Part shown: positions 54,445 through 63,775 of the stretch, one piece after another
Position numbering within the stretch: the stretch's first letter is position 1
Layout of the letters: every line of letters begins with the position of its first letter
Assembly (NCBI RefSeq): GCF_013297935.1
Contig: NZ_JAAFIX010000003.1
Location: 300,511 to 364,510 of the forward strand
Source: Rhodoferax sp.
GTDB lineage: Bacteria > Pseudomonadota > Gammaproteobacteria > Burkholderiales > Burkholderiaceae_C
Direction: 5' to 3'
Length of the DNA stretch: 64,000 nucleotides
The notes under the pieces: generated by a model
What the model was told of the DNA's origin: nothing
Database searches by the model: none
What the model saw: only the letters and a program-made list of their open reading frames with translations
Translations under genes and position numbers: made by a program

Positions 54445-55758
54445 ATGAGCACCTACTTTTCTACCGTGGCCCCTATTGCTTATGAGGGCCCCACGTCGTC
54501 CAACCCACTGGCCTTCAAGTGGTACGACAAAGACCGCATCGTGCTGGGCAAGCGCATGGAAGACCAACTCCGCTTTGCGGTGTGCTACTGGCACAGCTTC
54601 TGCTGGAACGGCCTGGACCCGTTTGGTGGCGACACCTTCCAGCGCCCCTGGCAGCACATGGCCGACCCCATGGCCGCAGCCAAGGCCAAGGCCGATGTGG
54701 CGTTTGAGTTCTTCGCCAAGCTGGGCGCACCCTATTACTGCTTCCACGACCGCGACATCGCCCCCGAAGGCGCCACCCCACGTGAGAGCGTGAACAACTT
54801 CCGCGAAATGGTGGACGTGCTGGGCAACAAGCAGGCACAAACCGGCATGAAGCTTCTGTGGGGCACAGCCAACCTCTTTTCACACCGCCGCTTTATGTCG
54901 GGCGCGGCCACCAACCCCAACCCCGAAATCTTTGCCATGGGTGCCCTGCAGGTGAAAGAGGCCATGGACGCGACGCTGAAGCTGGGCGGTGCCAACTACG
55001 TGCTGTGGGGCGGTCGCGAAGGCTACGAGACCCTGCTCAACACCCGCATCGGCCACGAGCTGGACCAGATGGGCCGCTTCTTGAACATGGTGGTGGAGTA
55101 CAAGCACAAGATCGGTTTCCAAGGCACCATCCTGCTCGAACCCAAGCCGCGCGAACCGTCCAAGCACCAGTACGACTTTGACAGCGCCACGGTGTATGGC
55201 TTCTTGTGCCGCTACGGCCTGGAGAAGGAAATCAAGGTCAACATCGAAGCCAACCACGCCACCCTGGCGGGCCACAGCTTCGAGCACGAAATTGCCACCG
55301 CCGTGGACTTAGGGATCTTCGGCTCCATCGACATGAACCGCGGCGACATGCAGTGCGCCTGGGACACCGACCAGTTCCCCAACAGCATTCCCGAGACCGC
55401 GCTGGCCATGTACACCATCTTGCAAGGTGGCGGCTTCGTCAACGGCGGTGTAAATTTTGACGCCAAGGTGCGCCGCCAGAGCATTGACCCCGAAGACATG
55501 TTCCACGGCCACATTGGCGGCATGGACGTGACCGCCCGCGCACTGCTGATCGCCGAGAAGATGATCACCGACGGCAAGCTGGCCCAGCTGGTGGACGACC
55601 GCTACGCCGGCTGGAAAGACAGCTTCGGCCAAAGCGTGCTGGACGGCAAGATGAGCCTGGAAGCCGTAGCCGCCCATGTGACCGAGCGCAACACCGACAC
55701 CATGCCCGTGTCGGGTCGACAGGAGCATTTGGAGAACTTGCTGAACAGCTACATCTGA
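54445..55758 (+). CDS. xylA: Xylose isomerase
   Basis: 437 residues, full length, ribosome site GAGGA before ATG 54445. Interconverts D-xylose and D-xylulose. Active-site and metal-binding blocks: [22 protein letters not shown] (catalytic His/Asp), [78 protein letters not shown] and [13 protein letters not shown]. Ends with a strong terminator. Confidence 0.97.
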   Translation: MSTYFSTVAPIAYEGPTSSNPLAFKWYDKDRIVLGKRMEDQLRFAVCYWHSFCWNGLDPFGGDTFQRPWQHMADPMAAAKAKADVAFEFFAKLGAPYYCFHDRDIAPEGATPRESVNNFREMVDVLGNKQAQTGMKLLWGTANLFSHRRFMSGAATNPNPEIFAMGALQVKEAMDATLKLGGANYVLWGGREGYETLLNTRIGHELDQMGRFLNMVVEYKHKIGFQGTILLEPKPREPSKHQYDFDSATVYGFLCRYGLEKEIKVNIEANHATLAGHSFEHEIATAVDLGIFGSIDMNRGDMQCAWDTDQFPNSIPETALAMYTILQGGGFVNGGVNFDAKVRRQSIDPEDMFHGHIGGMDVTARALLIAEKMITDGKLAQLVDDRYAGWKDSFGQSVLDGKMSLEAVAAHVTERNTDTMPVSGRQEHLENLLNSYI

Positions 55759-55789
55759 GTTGAGCCGCTAGATTGCGGAAAACCGAAGA

Positions 55790-55820
55790 CCCCGCAGGTG
55801 AATGCCTGCGGGGCCTTGTT
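55790..55820 (+). terminator. Terminator after xylA
   Basis: CCCCGCAGG and CCTGCGGGG form a perfect 9-base stem around a 6-base loop, followed by CCTTGTTGTTTCT. Downstream to 56165 there is no gene apart from an IS91-type remnant. Confidence 0.75.
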
Positions 55821-55950
55821 GTTTCTCGGCTTTGCAAGGGGTTGATGACTGCTTTGGGCCAAGAGCCGGTGCTCGGGAATGACTGGTTCGGAGCAGCGAA
55901 TACGGTGCCTGCACGCCAAAGAAACGGTGCCGGAGGGTGCGTGGCGGGGG

Positions 55951-56034
55951 CACCACCTCAAACACCCCATCAACGAAACACACATGGAAGTGCACATGCT
56001 CATTGAGGCTGGAGCCGAAACGGTGGATAAACTC
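55951..56034 (-). mobile_element. Remnant of an IS91-family transposase, HUH region
   Basis: On the minus strand about 28 residues read EFIHRFGSSLNEHVHFHVCF then VDGVFEVV, matching the conserved IS91 Y2-transposase segment with the HUH motif (HVHFH) and DGVFE. Both flanks diverge or hit stop codons, so it is a fragment. It marks the left end of the accessory island right after xylA. Confidence 0.65.
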
Positions 56035-56165
56035 CGTTATTCGGTGACCGCAACGGTGTCGCCGTTAGCCTGCAGCTTGCCCGAAGCATGAGTCAGGCCC
56101 CCTCCACTCGGCAACTCCAGGTCCTGTTGCAATGCATGGGCTGTCCCGCAGACCTAGCCCCACAG

Positions 56166-57494
56166 CTAGCGCTGCGGCATGTCTTTCGTACTGTACCCCA
56201 CACTGACTGTCGCATCGTCCGGTACGCCCGGCATCCCCGTTTCCCATTGCTCCCAATCCGCACGCATTGTCCGCAGCCTTTCCGGCTCGCGCACCGCCAG
56301 GTTCGCCCGTTCCCGGGCGTCGCGCTCGAGGTTGAACAGGTAGTCATGGCCATCCACGCGCAGATATTTCCAGGGTCCGAGGCGCAACGCGCGTTGACCT
56401 TTGTGCTTCATGCGCCAGTGCAGCGGGCGCGGAAACGTGCGCTGCGGATCAAGTAACACCGGGAGCATGGAGACCCCGTCCATCGGGTGCCCACGGTCTT
56501 CGGCGATACCGGCCACCTCGAGAATGGTGCGGCTGAAGTCCATCGTCATGCAGTGTTGATTTGTGACGCCACCCGACGGGATGCAATTCGGCCACTGCGC
56601 GATCCAGGGAACGCGTATGCCGCCATCCGTCAAGTCCATCTTGCCTCCAACCAGGGGCCAGTTGTCGGAGAAGCGTTCCCCGCCATTGTCGCTGGTGAAT
56701 ACCACCAGCGTGTTCGCGGCCAGGCCGGTGCGATCCAGCGCGGCGAGCACCCACCCGGTCCCCTCGTCCATGTGGTGGATCATGCGCTGGTAGGTATGGA
56801 TGTTGCCCCCGTGCAGATGGAACAGGCTGCCCTGCAATTCCTCGGCCACCTTCGCATCGTCGCGCGTTTCCCAGGGCCAGTGCGGTGCCGTGTAGTGCAG
56901 GCTCAGGAAGAATGGCGAACGATCCTTGCCCATCCGCTCGACAAAGTCGACCGCTCGTTGTGACAGCAGGTCGCTGAGGTAGCCCTCCTCATGCGTCGGC
57001 TCGTCGCCTTCGAACAGGTCCGGGGTACCGCCATTGCTGCGGTGGGTGAAGTAGTCAACGCCACCCGACATCGGTCCGAAGAACTCGTCGTAACCTGATT
57101 TCAAAGGGCCAAAAATGGGCGGGTACCCCAGGTGCCAATTGCCGACCAGGGCCGTCCGGTAACCCCCATTGCTTAGTAGCGAAGGCAATGTGGGGTGGTC
57201 GGGCGGCAGGCCCAGCGCGGTGCTTCCGCGGGCCTTGTTGCTGATCGGCTCTTCCGCCGCACCGCGCAGGCGGTACTGGTACCGACCGGTCATCAGCGCG
57301 AAACGCGTAGGCGAACAGACGGGCGAGTTCGCGTAGCCATCGGTGGAGCGAGTGCCGCGGGCTGCCATCGCGTCGAGCACCGGCGAGACCGGTCCGAACT
57401 TCGCATCGCGGCCGCCGTAGCAGCCCAAGTCGGCAAAGCCGAGGTCGTCTGCGACGATGAAAATGAAGCTCGGTCTTTGGTCGTAGGCCATCAT
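56166..57494 (-). CDS. Sulfatase (formylglycine type), island copy 1
   Basis: 442 residues; starts ATGATG at 57494, overlapping the VOC stop by 4 bases. Alkaline-phosphatase fold. N-terminal metal site [17 protein letters not shown], and the modified-cysteine motif [17 protein letters not shown] with C60 in C-x-P-x-R, expected to become formylglycine. Other blocks: [46 protein letters not shown] and the C-terminal [16 protein letters not shown]. Substrate unknown; [14 protein letters not shown] resembles arylsulfatase A-type enzymes. No signal peptide is evident, so it should be cytoplasmic. Confidence 0.9.
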   Translation of the reverse strand: MMAYDQRPSFIFIVADDLGFADLGCYGGRDAKFGPVSPVLDAMAARGTRSTDGYANSPVCSPTRFALMTGRYQYRLRGAAEEPISNKARGSTALGLPPDHPTLPSLLSNGGYRTALVGNWHLGYPPIFGPLKSGYDEFFGPMSGGVDYFTHRSNGGTPDLFEGDEPTHEEGYLSDLLSQRAVDFVERMGKDRSPFFLSLHYTAPHWPWETRDDAKVAEELQGSLFHLHGGNIHTYQRMIHHMDEGTGWVLAALDRTGLAANTLVVFTSDNGGERFSDNWPLVGGKMDLTDGGIRVPWIAQWPNCIPSGGVTNQHCMTMDFSRTILEVAGIAEDRGHPMDGVSMLPVLLDPQRTFPRPLHWRMKHKGQRALRLGPWKYLRVDGHDYLFNLERDARERANLAVREPERLRTMRADWEQWETGMPGVPDDATVSVGYSTKDMPQR

Positions 57495-57961
57495 TGTCCT
57501 CCCCCGGAGGTGCGCGCAGGGAGCACCTCACCTTGGCAGAGCCCGAATCCGATGCGGTGGAAACCGGCACGTTCGCAGCGAGCTCGAAATTCGAGCCGGT
57601 CCCCATCCAGGAGGAAGCTTCGTTGCTCCCCGTTTGGTAGAGTGATCGGGTCACGGCCTCCGCAGTTGAGCTCCAGCGCGCGGGCGTAGGCCTTGTGCGC
57701 ATCCTTCACGCGAAACGCCAGGCCACAGGCCGAGGGGCCATGCTCTGCGGCGAAGTAGGCCCACTCGCTCTGGGGTGCACGGTTGATGACGAAGTTGATG
57801 TCGCCCTCGAGGTACAGCACCGCGTCCTAGGAACGGTGCTTCTCCACCAGCGAGAAGCCCATCTTCTCGAACAACGGCTCGAGCACGTTGGGCGTGGGTG
57901 ATGCGAACTCTACGAACTCAAAGCCCATGAGGTCCATCGGGTTCTCAAATAGATCCGGCAT
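57491..57961 (-). pseudogene. VOC-superfamily (HPPD N-terminal-like) gene with in-frame amber stop
   Basis: From ATG 57961 behind AAGGAG the frame encodes [20 protein letters not shown] and continues [17 protein letters not shown] at codon 45 (57827-57829), then [18 protein letters not shown] and [24 protein letters not shown]. This is the N-terminal glyoxalase/dioxygenase half of 4-hydroxyphenylpyruvate dioxygenase-like proteins, where a lysine codon usually stands (AAG to TAG). After residue 100 the sequence no longer follows that family. The frame ends with a 4-base overlap into the sulfatase, so an intact VOC-sulfatase operon existed or the amber is read through. A restart at GTG 57820 is possible. 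Confidence 0.75.
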
Positions 57962-58038
57962 ATCAGTCTCCTTATTGAGGTAAGGAGTTTGCGCATGGGC
58001 GCGCCCCGGTCAGTTCCTGAGGAAACAGGCGCAACGGT

Positions 58039-58689
58039 TCAGTCCGCCGGATCGAACAGGTTCGAGAGGTCGATGATTCGCACGCTGCCACGATCGAGCT
58101 TCAATCGACCCTGCTGCTCCAGGCGCTTTAGCTCCTGCGAGAGTTTGGGTCGGCTCACGCCGCTGCGAGCGGAGAGTTCCTCATGGGTCGTGACGATTGC
58201 CACCGTGCCGTCCGAGGCAGAGGCTTGCTGGTGCGCGAGCCGCGCCAGCGTGGCACAGACCCGCTCATGTACGCCGCGTTCCAGCCAGGCTCGTTCGCGC
58301 ATCTGCACCTCCCGCAGTCTTTGCACCAGGAAGCGAACGAGCTCGACCATGAGCGCGGAGTCGGCCAGCAAGAGTTGCTCGACGTCATTCACCTGCACCC
58401 ACCGTAGCGTTGCCGCCTCGCCGACGACCAGATCTACAAAGCTTGGCTGGCGGCTGAAGAGCTGCGACAAGAACACCATTTCCCCGGCGCCGAAGGACAC
58501 GGGGATAATGTAAGCCCCACCTTCACCCTGCAGGTGCAGGACGCTGTCAAGCCGGCCGCTCACGACCACGGGCAGGCGCTCGACGCTTGCTCCGGACTGC
58601 ATGACCGTGGCACCGACGTGGGCCGACTGCAGCGGAACGCGGCCTAGATCGAGCCGCTCGACAAAAACCCCGGTCAGGCGCCGGCTCAT
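58039..58689 (-). CDS. Crp/Fnr family transcription regulator
   Basis: 216 residues from ATG 58689 (MSRRLTGVFV); a longer start at 58731 is possible. N-terminal cyclic-nucleotide-type beta roll (GATVMQSGASVERLPVVVSGRLDSVL, AGEMVFLSQLFSRQPSFVDLVVGE), a long dimer helix, and a C-terminal winged helix THEELSARSGVSRPKLSQELKRLEQQGRL. No cysteine cluster for an Fe-S centre, so it is not FNR itself. It heads the VOC-sulfatase operon and is divergent from the second sulfatase; a palindrome lies between the two starts. Confidence 0.88.
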   Translation of the reverse strand: MSRRLTGVFVERLDLGRVPLQSAHVGATVMQSGASVERLPVVVSGRLDSVLHLQGEGGAYIIPVSFGAGEMVFLSQLFSRQPSFVDLVVGEAATLRWVQVNDVEQLLLADSALMVELVRFLVQRLREVQMRERAWLERGVHERVCATLARLAHQQASASDGTVAIVTTHEELSARSGVSRPKLSQELKRLEQQGRLKLDRGSVRIIDLSNLFDPAD

Positions 58690-58749
58690 GGCGCGGCTTT
58701 CCTTGCGTTCTTGTGTGCGGCCCGAGTTCATTGGGGCATTCTGTCATAT

Positions 58750-58763
58750 GTTCCTGCAGGAAC
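58750..58763. promoter_or_regulatory. Perfect palindrome between the Crp/Fnr gene and sulfatase 2
   Basis: GTTCCTGCAGGAAC is a perfect 14-base palindrome 61 bases before the regulator start and 77 bases before sulfatase 2. A related CCTGC half follows at 58768. It is the best candidate operator for the adjacent Crp/Fnr protein. Confidence 0.5.
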
Positions 58764-58839
58764 TGATCCTGCAAAGCTTTGGCGGCACCATCACTTCTAC
58801 ACCCGAGCCGTGCTGGCCGGACCTATCCAGGAGACAGAC

Positions 58840-60288
58840 ATGACCGCAAAGAACGTCCTCGTGATCATGAGCGATGAGCACGATCCGAGGCACATGGGGT
58901 GCAGCGGCAGCCGCATCGTCCAAACACCGAACCTCGATGCCCTGGCCGCACGCGGCACCCGCTTCGCCAGCGCCTACACGCCCAGCCCGATCTGCGTTCC
59001 GGCGCGCGCCGCGTTCGCCACCGGGCGACGGGTTCACGAGGCGCGCCTTTGGGACAACGCCTCGCCCTACTACGGCCAGCTGCAAGGGTGGGGCCACCTC
59101 CTGCAGGAGCACCAGGTTCGCGTCGAGAGCGTGGGAAAGCTGCACTACCGACAAGAGGGCGACCCGGCTGGTTTCGACGTCGAACACCTGCCGATGCACG
59201 TTGTCGGTGGTTACGGCATGGTCTGGGCCTCGATCCGTGACCCCTACATCCAGCGCAGCGAAGGCAAGCGCATGCTCGGCGACCGCGTTGGCCGTGGCGA
59301 TTCGCCCTACACCGAATATGACGAAGCCGTCACGGAGCGCACGGTGCAGTGGCTGCGCGAAGCCGCCCGACGAGACACCCAACCCTTCGCGCTCTACGTC
59401 GGCCTGGTCGCGCCGCACTTCCCGCTGATCGCGCCGCCGAAGTTCTACGACCTGTACGACGGCATCGAGCTGCTCCCTTCCAAGCTCCTGCCGGCAGCCG
59501 GCTACCAGAGGCATCCGTGGGTGCAGCAGTACGCAGAGTTCGAGCGCAACGAGGAGAGTTTTAAGAGCCCGGAGGAGCGGCGCCAGGCAATCACGGCCTA
59601 TTTCGGCCTGTGCAGCTTCCTCGATCACAACGTCGGCCGCATCCTCACGGCGCTGCGCGAGGCGGGGCTGGCTGAGGACACCCTGGTGGTCTACACGTCT
59701 GACCACGGTGACAACCTCGGCGCACGCGGCCTGTGGGGCAAGTCGACGCTCTATCAGGAGTCGGTCACCATCCCCATGATCGCAGCGGGCCCGGACATGC
59801 CCGTGGGCGTCTGCGAGACACCGGTAGACCTGCTCGACCTGTTTCCGACCATCCTGCAGGGCGCGGGCGTCGATCCCCGACCACTGATGGACGGGCGCGT
59901 CGGCCGCAGCTTGCAGGATGTTGTTGCCTCGCCGGCCGAGCCCGAGCGGGTCATCTTCAGTGAATACCACGCCGCCGGCAGCAACACCGCCGGCTTCATG
60001 GTGCGCAAGGGACGCTGGAAGTACCACTACTACGTGCGCAACCGGCCAGAGTTGTTCGACCTGCAGCACGACCCCGAAGAGTTGAACGACCTCGCAGCCG
60101 AGTCGGTTCACGCGGCCGTGCTGCACGAGATGGAGGCAGAACTGCACCGCATCTGCGATCCTGAGGCGGTGGATGCGCTGTGCAAGGCCGACCAACGCCG
60201 CATGATTGAGGGTTATGGCGGTCCTGAGCGTGCCGCCGCAATGGGGTCCAAGGGCGCAACGCCAGCCCCTGCGGTGACCGCTGCCTGA
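58840..60288 (+). CDS. Sulfatase (choline-sulfatase-like), island copy 2
   Basis: 482 residues from ATG 58840, ribosome site GGAGAC at 58829. Starts MTAKNVLVIMSDEHDPRHMGC; modified-cysteine motif PSPICVPARAAFATGR with C52 in C-x-P-x-R. Other blocks: ESVGKLHYRQEGD, YVGLVAPHFPLIAPPKFYDLYD, TLVVYTSDHGDNLGARGLWGKSTLYQESVTIPMI and LFDLQHDPEELNDLAA. The order resembles BetC-type and related alkyl-sulfate-ester hydrolases. No signal peptide. Third codon positions are strongly G/C, like the Crp-VOC-sulfatase operon beside it. The stop overlaps a short truncated frame. Confidence 0.9.
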   Translation: MTAKNVLVIMSDEHDPRHMGCSGSRIVQTPNLDALAARGTRFASAYTPSPICVPARAAFATGRRVHEARLWDNASPYYGQLQGWGHLLQEHQVRVESVGKLHYRQEGDPAGFDVEHLPMHVVGGYGMVWASIRDPYIQRSEGKRMLGDRVGRGDSPYTEYDEAVTERTVQWLREAARRDTQPFALYVGLVAPHFPLIAPPKFYDLYDGIELLPSKLLPAAGYQRHPWVQQYAEFERNEESFKSPEERRQAITAYFGLCSFLDHNVGRILTALREAGLAEDTLVVYTSDHGDNLGARGLWGKSTLYQESVTIPMIAAGPDMPVGVCETPVDLLDLFPTILQGAGVDPRPLMDGRVGRSLQDVVASPAEPERVIFSEYHAAGSNTAGFMVRKGRWKYHYYVRNRPELFDLQHDPEELNDLAAESVHAAVLHEMEAELHRICDPEAVDALCKADQRRMIEGYGGPERAAAMGSKGATPAPAVTAA

Positions 60289-60410
60289 TGCCCTTCATGC
60301 GGACCATCGACCCCAAGTACCTGTCGGACTGGCGCGGTCTCACGCGCGGCACGCCTCGATCTGTTGCGGGGGCAGCCATTGAATTGTGCTGGGCTCACCA
60401 ACTCGCCTGA
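60288..60410 (+). pseudogene. Truncated frame coupled to sulfatase 2
   Basis: A 40-residue frame starts at the ATG overlapping the sulfatase stop (TGATG) and reads MPFMRTIDPKYLSDWRGLTR, then ends at TGA 60408. The tight overlap suggests the 5' end of a former downstream operon gene. No family recognised. Composition changes right after it, so a recombination joint probably lies near 60370-60420. Confidence 0.4.
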
Positions 60411-60668
60411 GCAAAAAGAGATCGGTACGATTTGCCCGCCTTGGGCTGAGCAAGGGCATTCGCAAACTGTCGACCCATGCAGCGGTTTTGTAGCAGATCT
60501 ACAGCGAAGTGATCGCTGGAATCAGCGCTACTAGGGGTCATCCCTTAATTGTTACCAAAGTTACTGAAGTAAGCGCGTACCTGGGACACCATCCATCTCT
60601 CATACGCTAGGTTCAAAGTGAGTATGTCCTGTTTCGACCTCGCTGGTAACACTTCTAAAAGGAACATT

Positions 60669-61637
60669 ATGTTTACTCGCCGCCACGGGCTGACTTACCT
60701 CGGCATGAGCGCTTGCGCAGGCCTCCTGCCGAGCCTAGCGTTCGCACAAAGCAAACCCCTGAAGATTTTGGTGGGCTACCCAGCTGGAGGCGCCGTGGAT
60801 GTGGTGGCCCGCCAAATGGGCGAGGAACTGCGCGCCGCAGGCTACAACGCGATCGTAGAAAATCGTACTGGCGCGGCCGGGCAACTCGCCACCGAGGCGA
60901 TGCTGGCCGCACCAGCCGACGGCAGCACCGTTGTGTTGATGCCCGGGGGCAATGCCACGATATTTCCTCACGTCTACCCGAAGCTGCGCTATTCCATCAG
61001 TGATCTGGCGCCGTTGGCGGGTGTTTGCTCTTTCCAGTTTGGATTGGCGGTCGGGCCCGGTACGCCCGCCAAGACGCTCAAGGAGTTTGTGGATTGGGCT
61101 AAGGCCAACCCCGGTAGAGCCAGCTATGGCACCCCAGGCGCCGGTACGGTCATGCATTTCATGGGTGTGATGTTTGGGCGACAGGCCGGCATTGACTTTC
61201 AGCACGTACCCTACCGTGGCGGCGTAGCAGCGATGACCGATGTTTTGGGTGGAACGATCCCCGCATTGGCCACGACACTACCCAACCTGGTCACGCATCA
61301 CAAGTCCGGCAAACTTCGAATTTTGGCTTTCAGCGGCGACAAGCCCTTGCCTAGCTTGCCGGGTGTGCCCACCTTCAAAGAACAGGGATATCCAGAATTG
61401 CAACTCACGGAGATGTTTGCGTTTTTTGCGTCCAGCAAAACACCGAAAACCATCCAAGAGGAGCTGGAAAAAGCGATTGTTGCCGCTGCGCGCAGCCCAC
61501 GCTTGATCGCGGCCATTGAAAAACTAGAGTTCGATTCTGACGTCACGTCCTCGGCTAATTTGGCTCGCCACCTCAAAGAGGATTTTGAACGCTGGGGACC
61601 CGTCATCAAAGCCACGGGATACATCGCTGAAAATTGA
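60669..61637 (+). CDS. TctC/Bug family tripartite-type solute-binding protein
   Basis: 322 residues from ATG 60669 (MFTRRHGLTYLGMSACAGLLPSLAFA signal region), ribosome site AAGGAAC. Bug-fold blocks: LKILVGYPAGGAVDVVARQMGEEL, VENRTGAAGQLATEAMLAAPADGSTVV, YGTPGAGTVMHFMGVMF, HVPYRGGVAAMTDVLGG, LRILAFSGDKPLPSLPGVPTFKEQGY. Large Bug families bind carboxylates and other organic acids for TctAB-type transporters; no permease is nearby. It heads a two-gene unit with sulfatase 3, so its ligand may be a sulfate ester or the product released from it (inference). Confidence 0.9.
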   Translation: MFTRRHGLTYLGMSACAGLLPSLAFAQSKPLKILVGYPAGGAVDVVARQMGEELRAAGYNAIVENRTGAAGQLATEAMLAAPADGSTVVLMPGGNATIFPHVYPKLRYSISDLAPLAGVCSFQFGLAVGPGTPAKTLKEFVDWAKANPGRASYGTPGAGTVMHFMGVMFGRQAGIDFQHVPYRGGVAAMTDVLGGTIPALATTLPNLVTHHKSGKLRILAFSGDKPLPSLPGVPTFKEQGYPELQLTEMFAFFASSKTPKTIQEELEKAIVAAARSPRLIAAIEKLEFDSDVTSSANLARHLKEDFERWGPVIKATGYIAEN

Positions 61638-61670
61638 TGTCACTTTGACGCATGAGCCTTGGTACCCGCT

Positions 61671-63242
61671 ATGAAACGTCCCAATATCTTGCTGATCATG
61701 AGCGATCAACATCGAGGCGACTGCTTTGGATTTGAGGGACGCCGGGTTTGGACCCCACATCTTGATCTGCTTGCTCAGCAAGGTACGCGATTCACAAATT
61801 GCATCACACCCAATGTGGTGTGCATGCCTGCAAGAAGCGCGATTTTGACCGGTATGCTACCTCTAACCAACGGCGTACACGACAACGGCATAGACCTTGA
61901 CGAATCCATCGCAGCCGCAGGCTTTGCAGGCTCATTGAGCAAAGCAGGCTATGACACGCGGTTCATTGGCAAAGCGCATTTTTCTAGCAATCATTCCTAT
62001 GCAAACCGACCCACCGGCCGCTGCGAAAATATTCCCAGCTCGCATTTATTTTCCGATGATTGGACGGGCCCTTATATGGGCTTTGAGCAAGTCGAACTGA
62101 TGCAACTGGGTCATAACTACTGGTTGCCCGAGGGCAGTCCGGGCGGCTTGCACTACGAGCGCTGGTACCACCGAGATGGCATGGGGGAGAAGAAAAACGC
62201 GCTGTATCGCCAGAGATTGGCACCCCAAACGCACGCGGCCCAAACGCATAACAGCGCCTTGCCCACAGCCTGGCACAACAGCACATGGGTAGGCGATCGC
62301 ACGGTGGCATATATCGCTGAGCAAGGGCGGCAACAGCAGCAAGCAAAGCAAAAAGGGGCTGAGGCGAAGCCGTTTTGTGCCTGGGTTTCCATGGCCGATC
62401 CACACCACCCGTTTGATGCCCCCGCACCCTGGTGTTGGATGCATCGGCCAGATGAGGTGGATATTCCAGAACTTCGAACCCGAGATTTGGACAAGCGCCC
62501 GTGGTGGCATCGCGCCGCTCTGGAAAACACGCCGGGGGGAACGCCAGAGAGCCGAAAAGTTCGAGAGGAATACTCTCGTATGCCGCAGCAAACCGATGCT
62601 CAGCTGCGTGAAATCATTGCCAACTACTACGGCATGATTTCTTTGGTGGATCACCAAGTGGGGCGCATCTTGTCGGCGCTTGATGATGCTGGCTTGGCGG
62701 ACAACACGCTCGTTGTATTCACGTCTGACCACGGCGAGTTCCTAGGTGACCATGGCCTCATGCTCAAGGGGCCCATGCACTACGAAGGGCTGCTTCGAGT
62801 AGGCTTAATCATGCGCGGCCCGAATATTGCGGCAGATCAGCAGATTGATCAGCCGGTGTCCACGCTTGATTTGGCTGCGACCTTTGGCGATTGCGCATCG
62901 ACGGTTGTGCCCTCTGCCGTGCACAGCAAGAGCCTGTATCCACTGCTTACCGGTGCTCCCGGGGCACATCGCGATCACGCCTACAACGAGTGGCGCCTAG
63001 GGCCATCGCGTTGTGGCGTCGCTTTAGATTTACGCACTGTGCGTACTCGCAACGCCAAGCTGACCTTTGAGTTGACCAGCGGAGTAGGTGAAATGTATGA
63101 CCTCAGGAACGATCCCCATGAGTGCGCCAACCTCTTTGATGATCCGCAGCGTCGCGGCATGCGTGAGGAGTTGATGCACCGCATCCTAAGTCGCCCTCAA
63201 GATATTCCTACTCCACTTAATGAACCCGTTGGCCCCGCTTGA
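61671..63242 (+). CDS. Sulfatase (formylglycine type), island copy 3
   Basis: 523 residues from ATG 61671 (MKRPNILLIMSDQHRGDCFG); a TTG four codons earlier is in frame. Modified-cysteine motif TPNVVCMPARSAILTG with C51 in C-x-P-x-R. Other blocks: [64 protein letters not shown] and MYDLRNDPHECANLFDD. No signal peptide. It follows the TctC gene after 33 bases. Codon use is less GC-rich than in sulfatases 1 and 2, pointing to a separate origin. Confidence 0.9.
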   Translation: MKRPNILLIMSDQHRGDCFGFEGRRVWTPHLDLLAQQGTRFTNCITPNVVCMPARSAILTGMLPLTNGVHDNGIDLDESIAAAGFAGSLSKAGYDTRFIGKAHFSSNHSYANRPTGRCENIPSSHLFSDDWTGPYMGFEQVELMQLGHNYWLPEGSPGGLHYERWYHRDGMGEKKNALYRQRLAPQTHAAQTHNSALPTAWHNSTWVGDRTVAYIAEQGRQQQQAKQKGAEAKPFCAWVSMADPHHPFDAPAPWCWMHRPDEVDIPELRTRDLDKRPWWHRAALENTPGGTPESRKVREEYSRMPQQTDAQLREIIANYYGMISLVDHQVGRILSALDDAGLADNTLVVFTSDHGEFLGDHGLMLKGPMHYEGLLRVGLIMRGPNIAADQQIDQPVSTLDLAATFGDCASTVVPSAVHSKSLYPLLTGAPGAHRDHAYNEWRLGPSRCGVALDLRTVRTRNAKLTFELTSGVGEMYDLRNDPHECANLFDDPQRRGMREELMHRILSRPQDIPTPLNEPVGPA

Positions 63243-63264
63243 CTTTTACCCCAAGGAGGCAGCT

Positions 63265-63474
63265 ATGAAACTGACGGATAGGAAGTTCAACCACATGAGT
63301 CCCAGTATTGCACAGGTTTGGGGCTGCCGATCCTCTGTTTGCTCTGGTGGGTTTGAGGGCGTCGCAGGTCGCCCGAAGTCGCGACGGGTGTGTGCATGTA
63401 CGTTCGGGCCTGCTGCGCGTGCAGGCCATCCCGCAGTGGCTACGGTACCGCTGTCTGGTCCGCTCACCAATTGA
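63265..63474 (+). pseudogene. Truncated frame after sulfatase 3, fused to IS91 end
   Basis: A strong ribosome site AAGGAGG (63253-63259) precedes ATG 63265: MKLTDRKFNHMSPSIAQV, then a cysteine- and arginine-rich run to TGA 63472 that looks like readthrough of transposon end sequence (from about 63317). It is probably the start of a third operon gene cut by an IS91-type element. No family recognised. Confidence 0.35.
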
Positions 63475-63775
63475 CGCGCTGGTCCACCTCAAAGTCCGGT
63501 GCCGGTTGTGCTGACTCATCCCAGCCAGACCAAGTCTCAATACCCTCACCAGCCTGCGCATCACACCCATCCCACAGCGGCGGCCCGCGCGCCGGGGCAA
63601 TGTGGGGCAGCTCTGAATCCGCCCCGATGTGATCGAGGATGTGCCGAATGTCAGCGCTGTGGGTGATAAAGGAAATGATGCGCATCTGCCCACCACAGAT
63701 CGGACACACCAGGGGAAACACTTCGTAGATGCGGGCGATTAGCACCGCCCACAGATAGCGTGCCGTGCATTCACA
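63464..63775 (-). mobile_element. C-terminal remnant of an IS91-family transposase
   Basis: The minus strand reads YLWAVLIARIYEVFPLVCPICGGQMRIISF and THSADIRHILDHIGADSELP, then DFEVDQRVNW and stop at 63464, the conserved C-terminus of IS91-type transposases with the CPICGG zinc-finger-like motif. Upstream (above about 63775) similarity is lost. It closes the sulfatase island on the right. Confidence 0.8.

Noticed and set aside
58744..60195. 483-codon minus-strand frame opposite sulfatase 2
   Set aside because: Antisense shadow of a GC-rich sulfatase gene with no recognisable domain.
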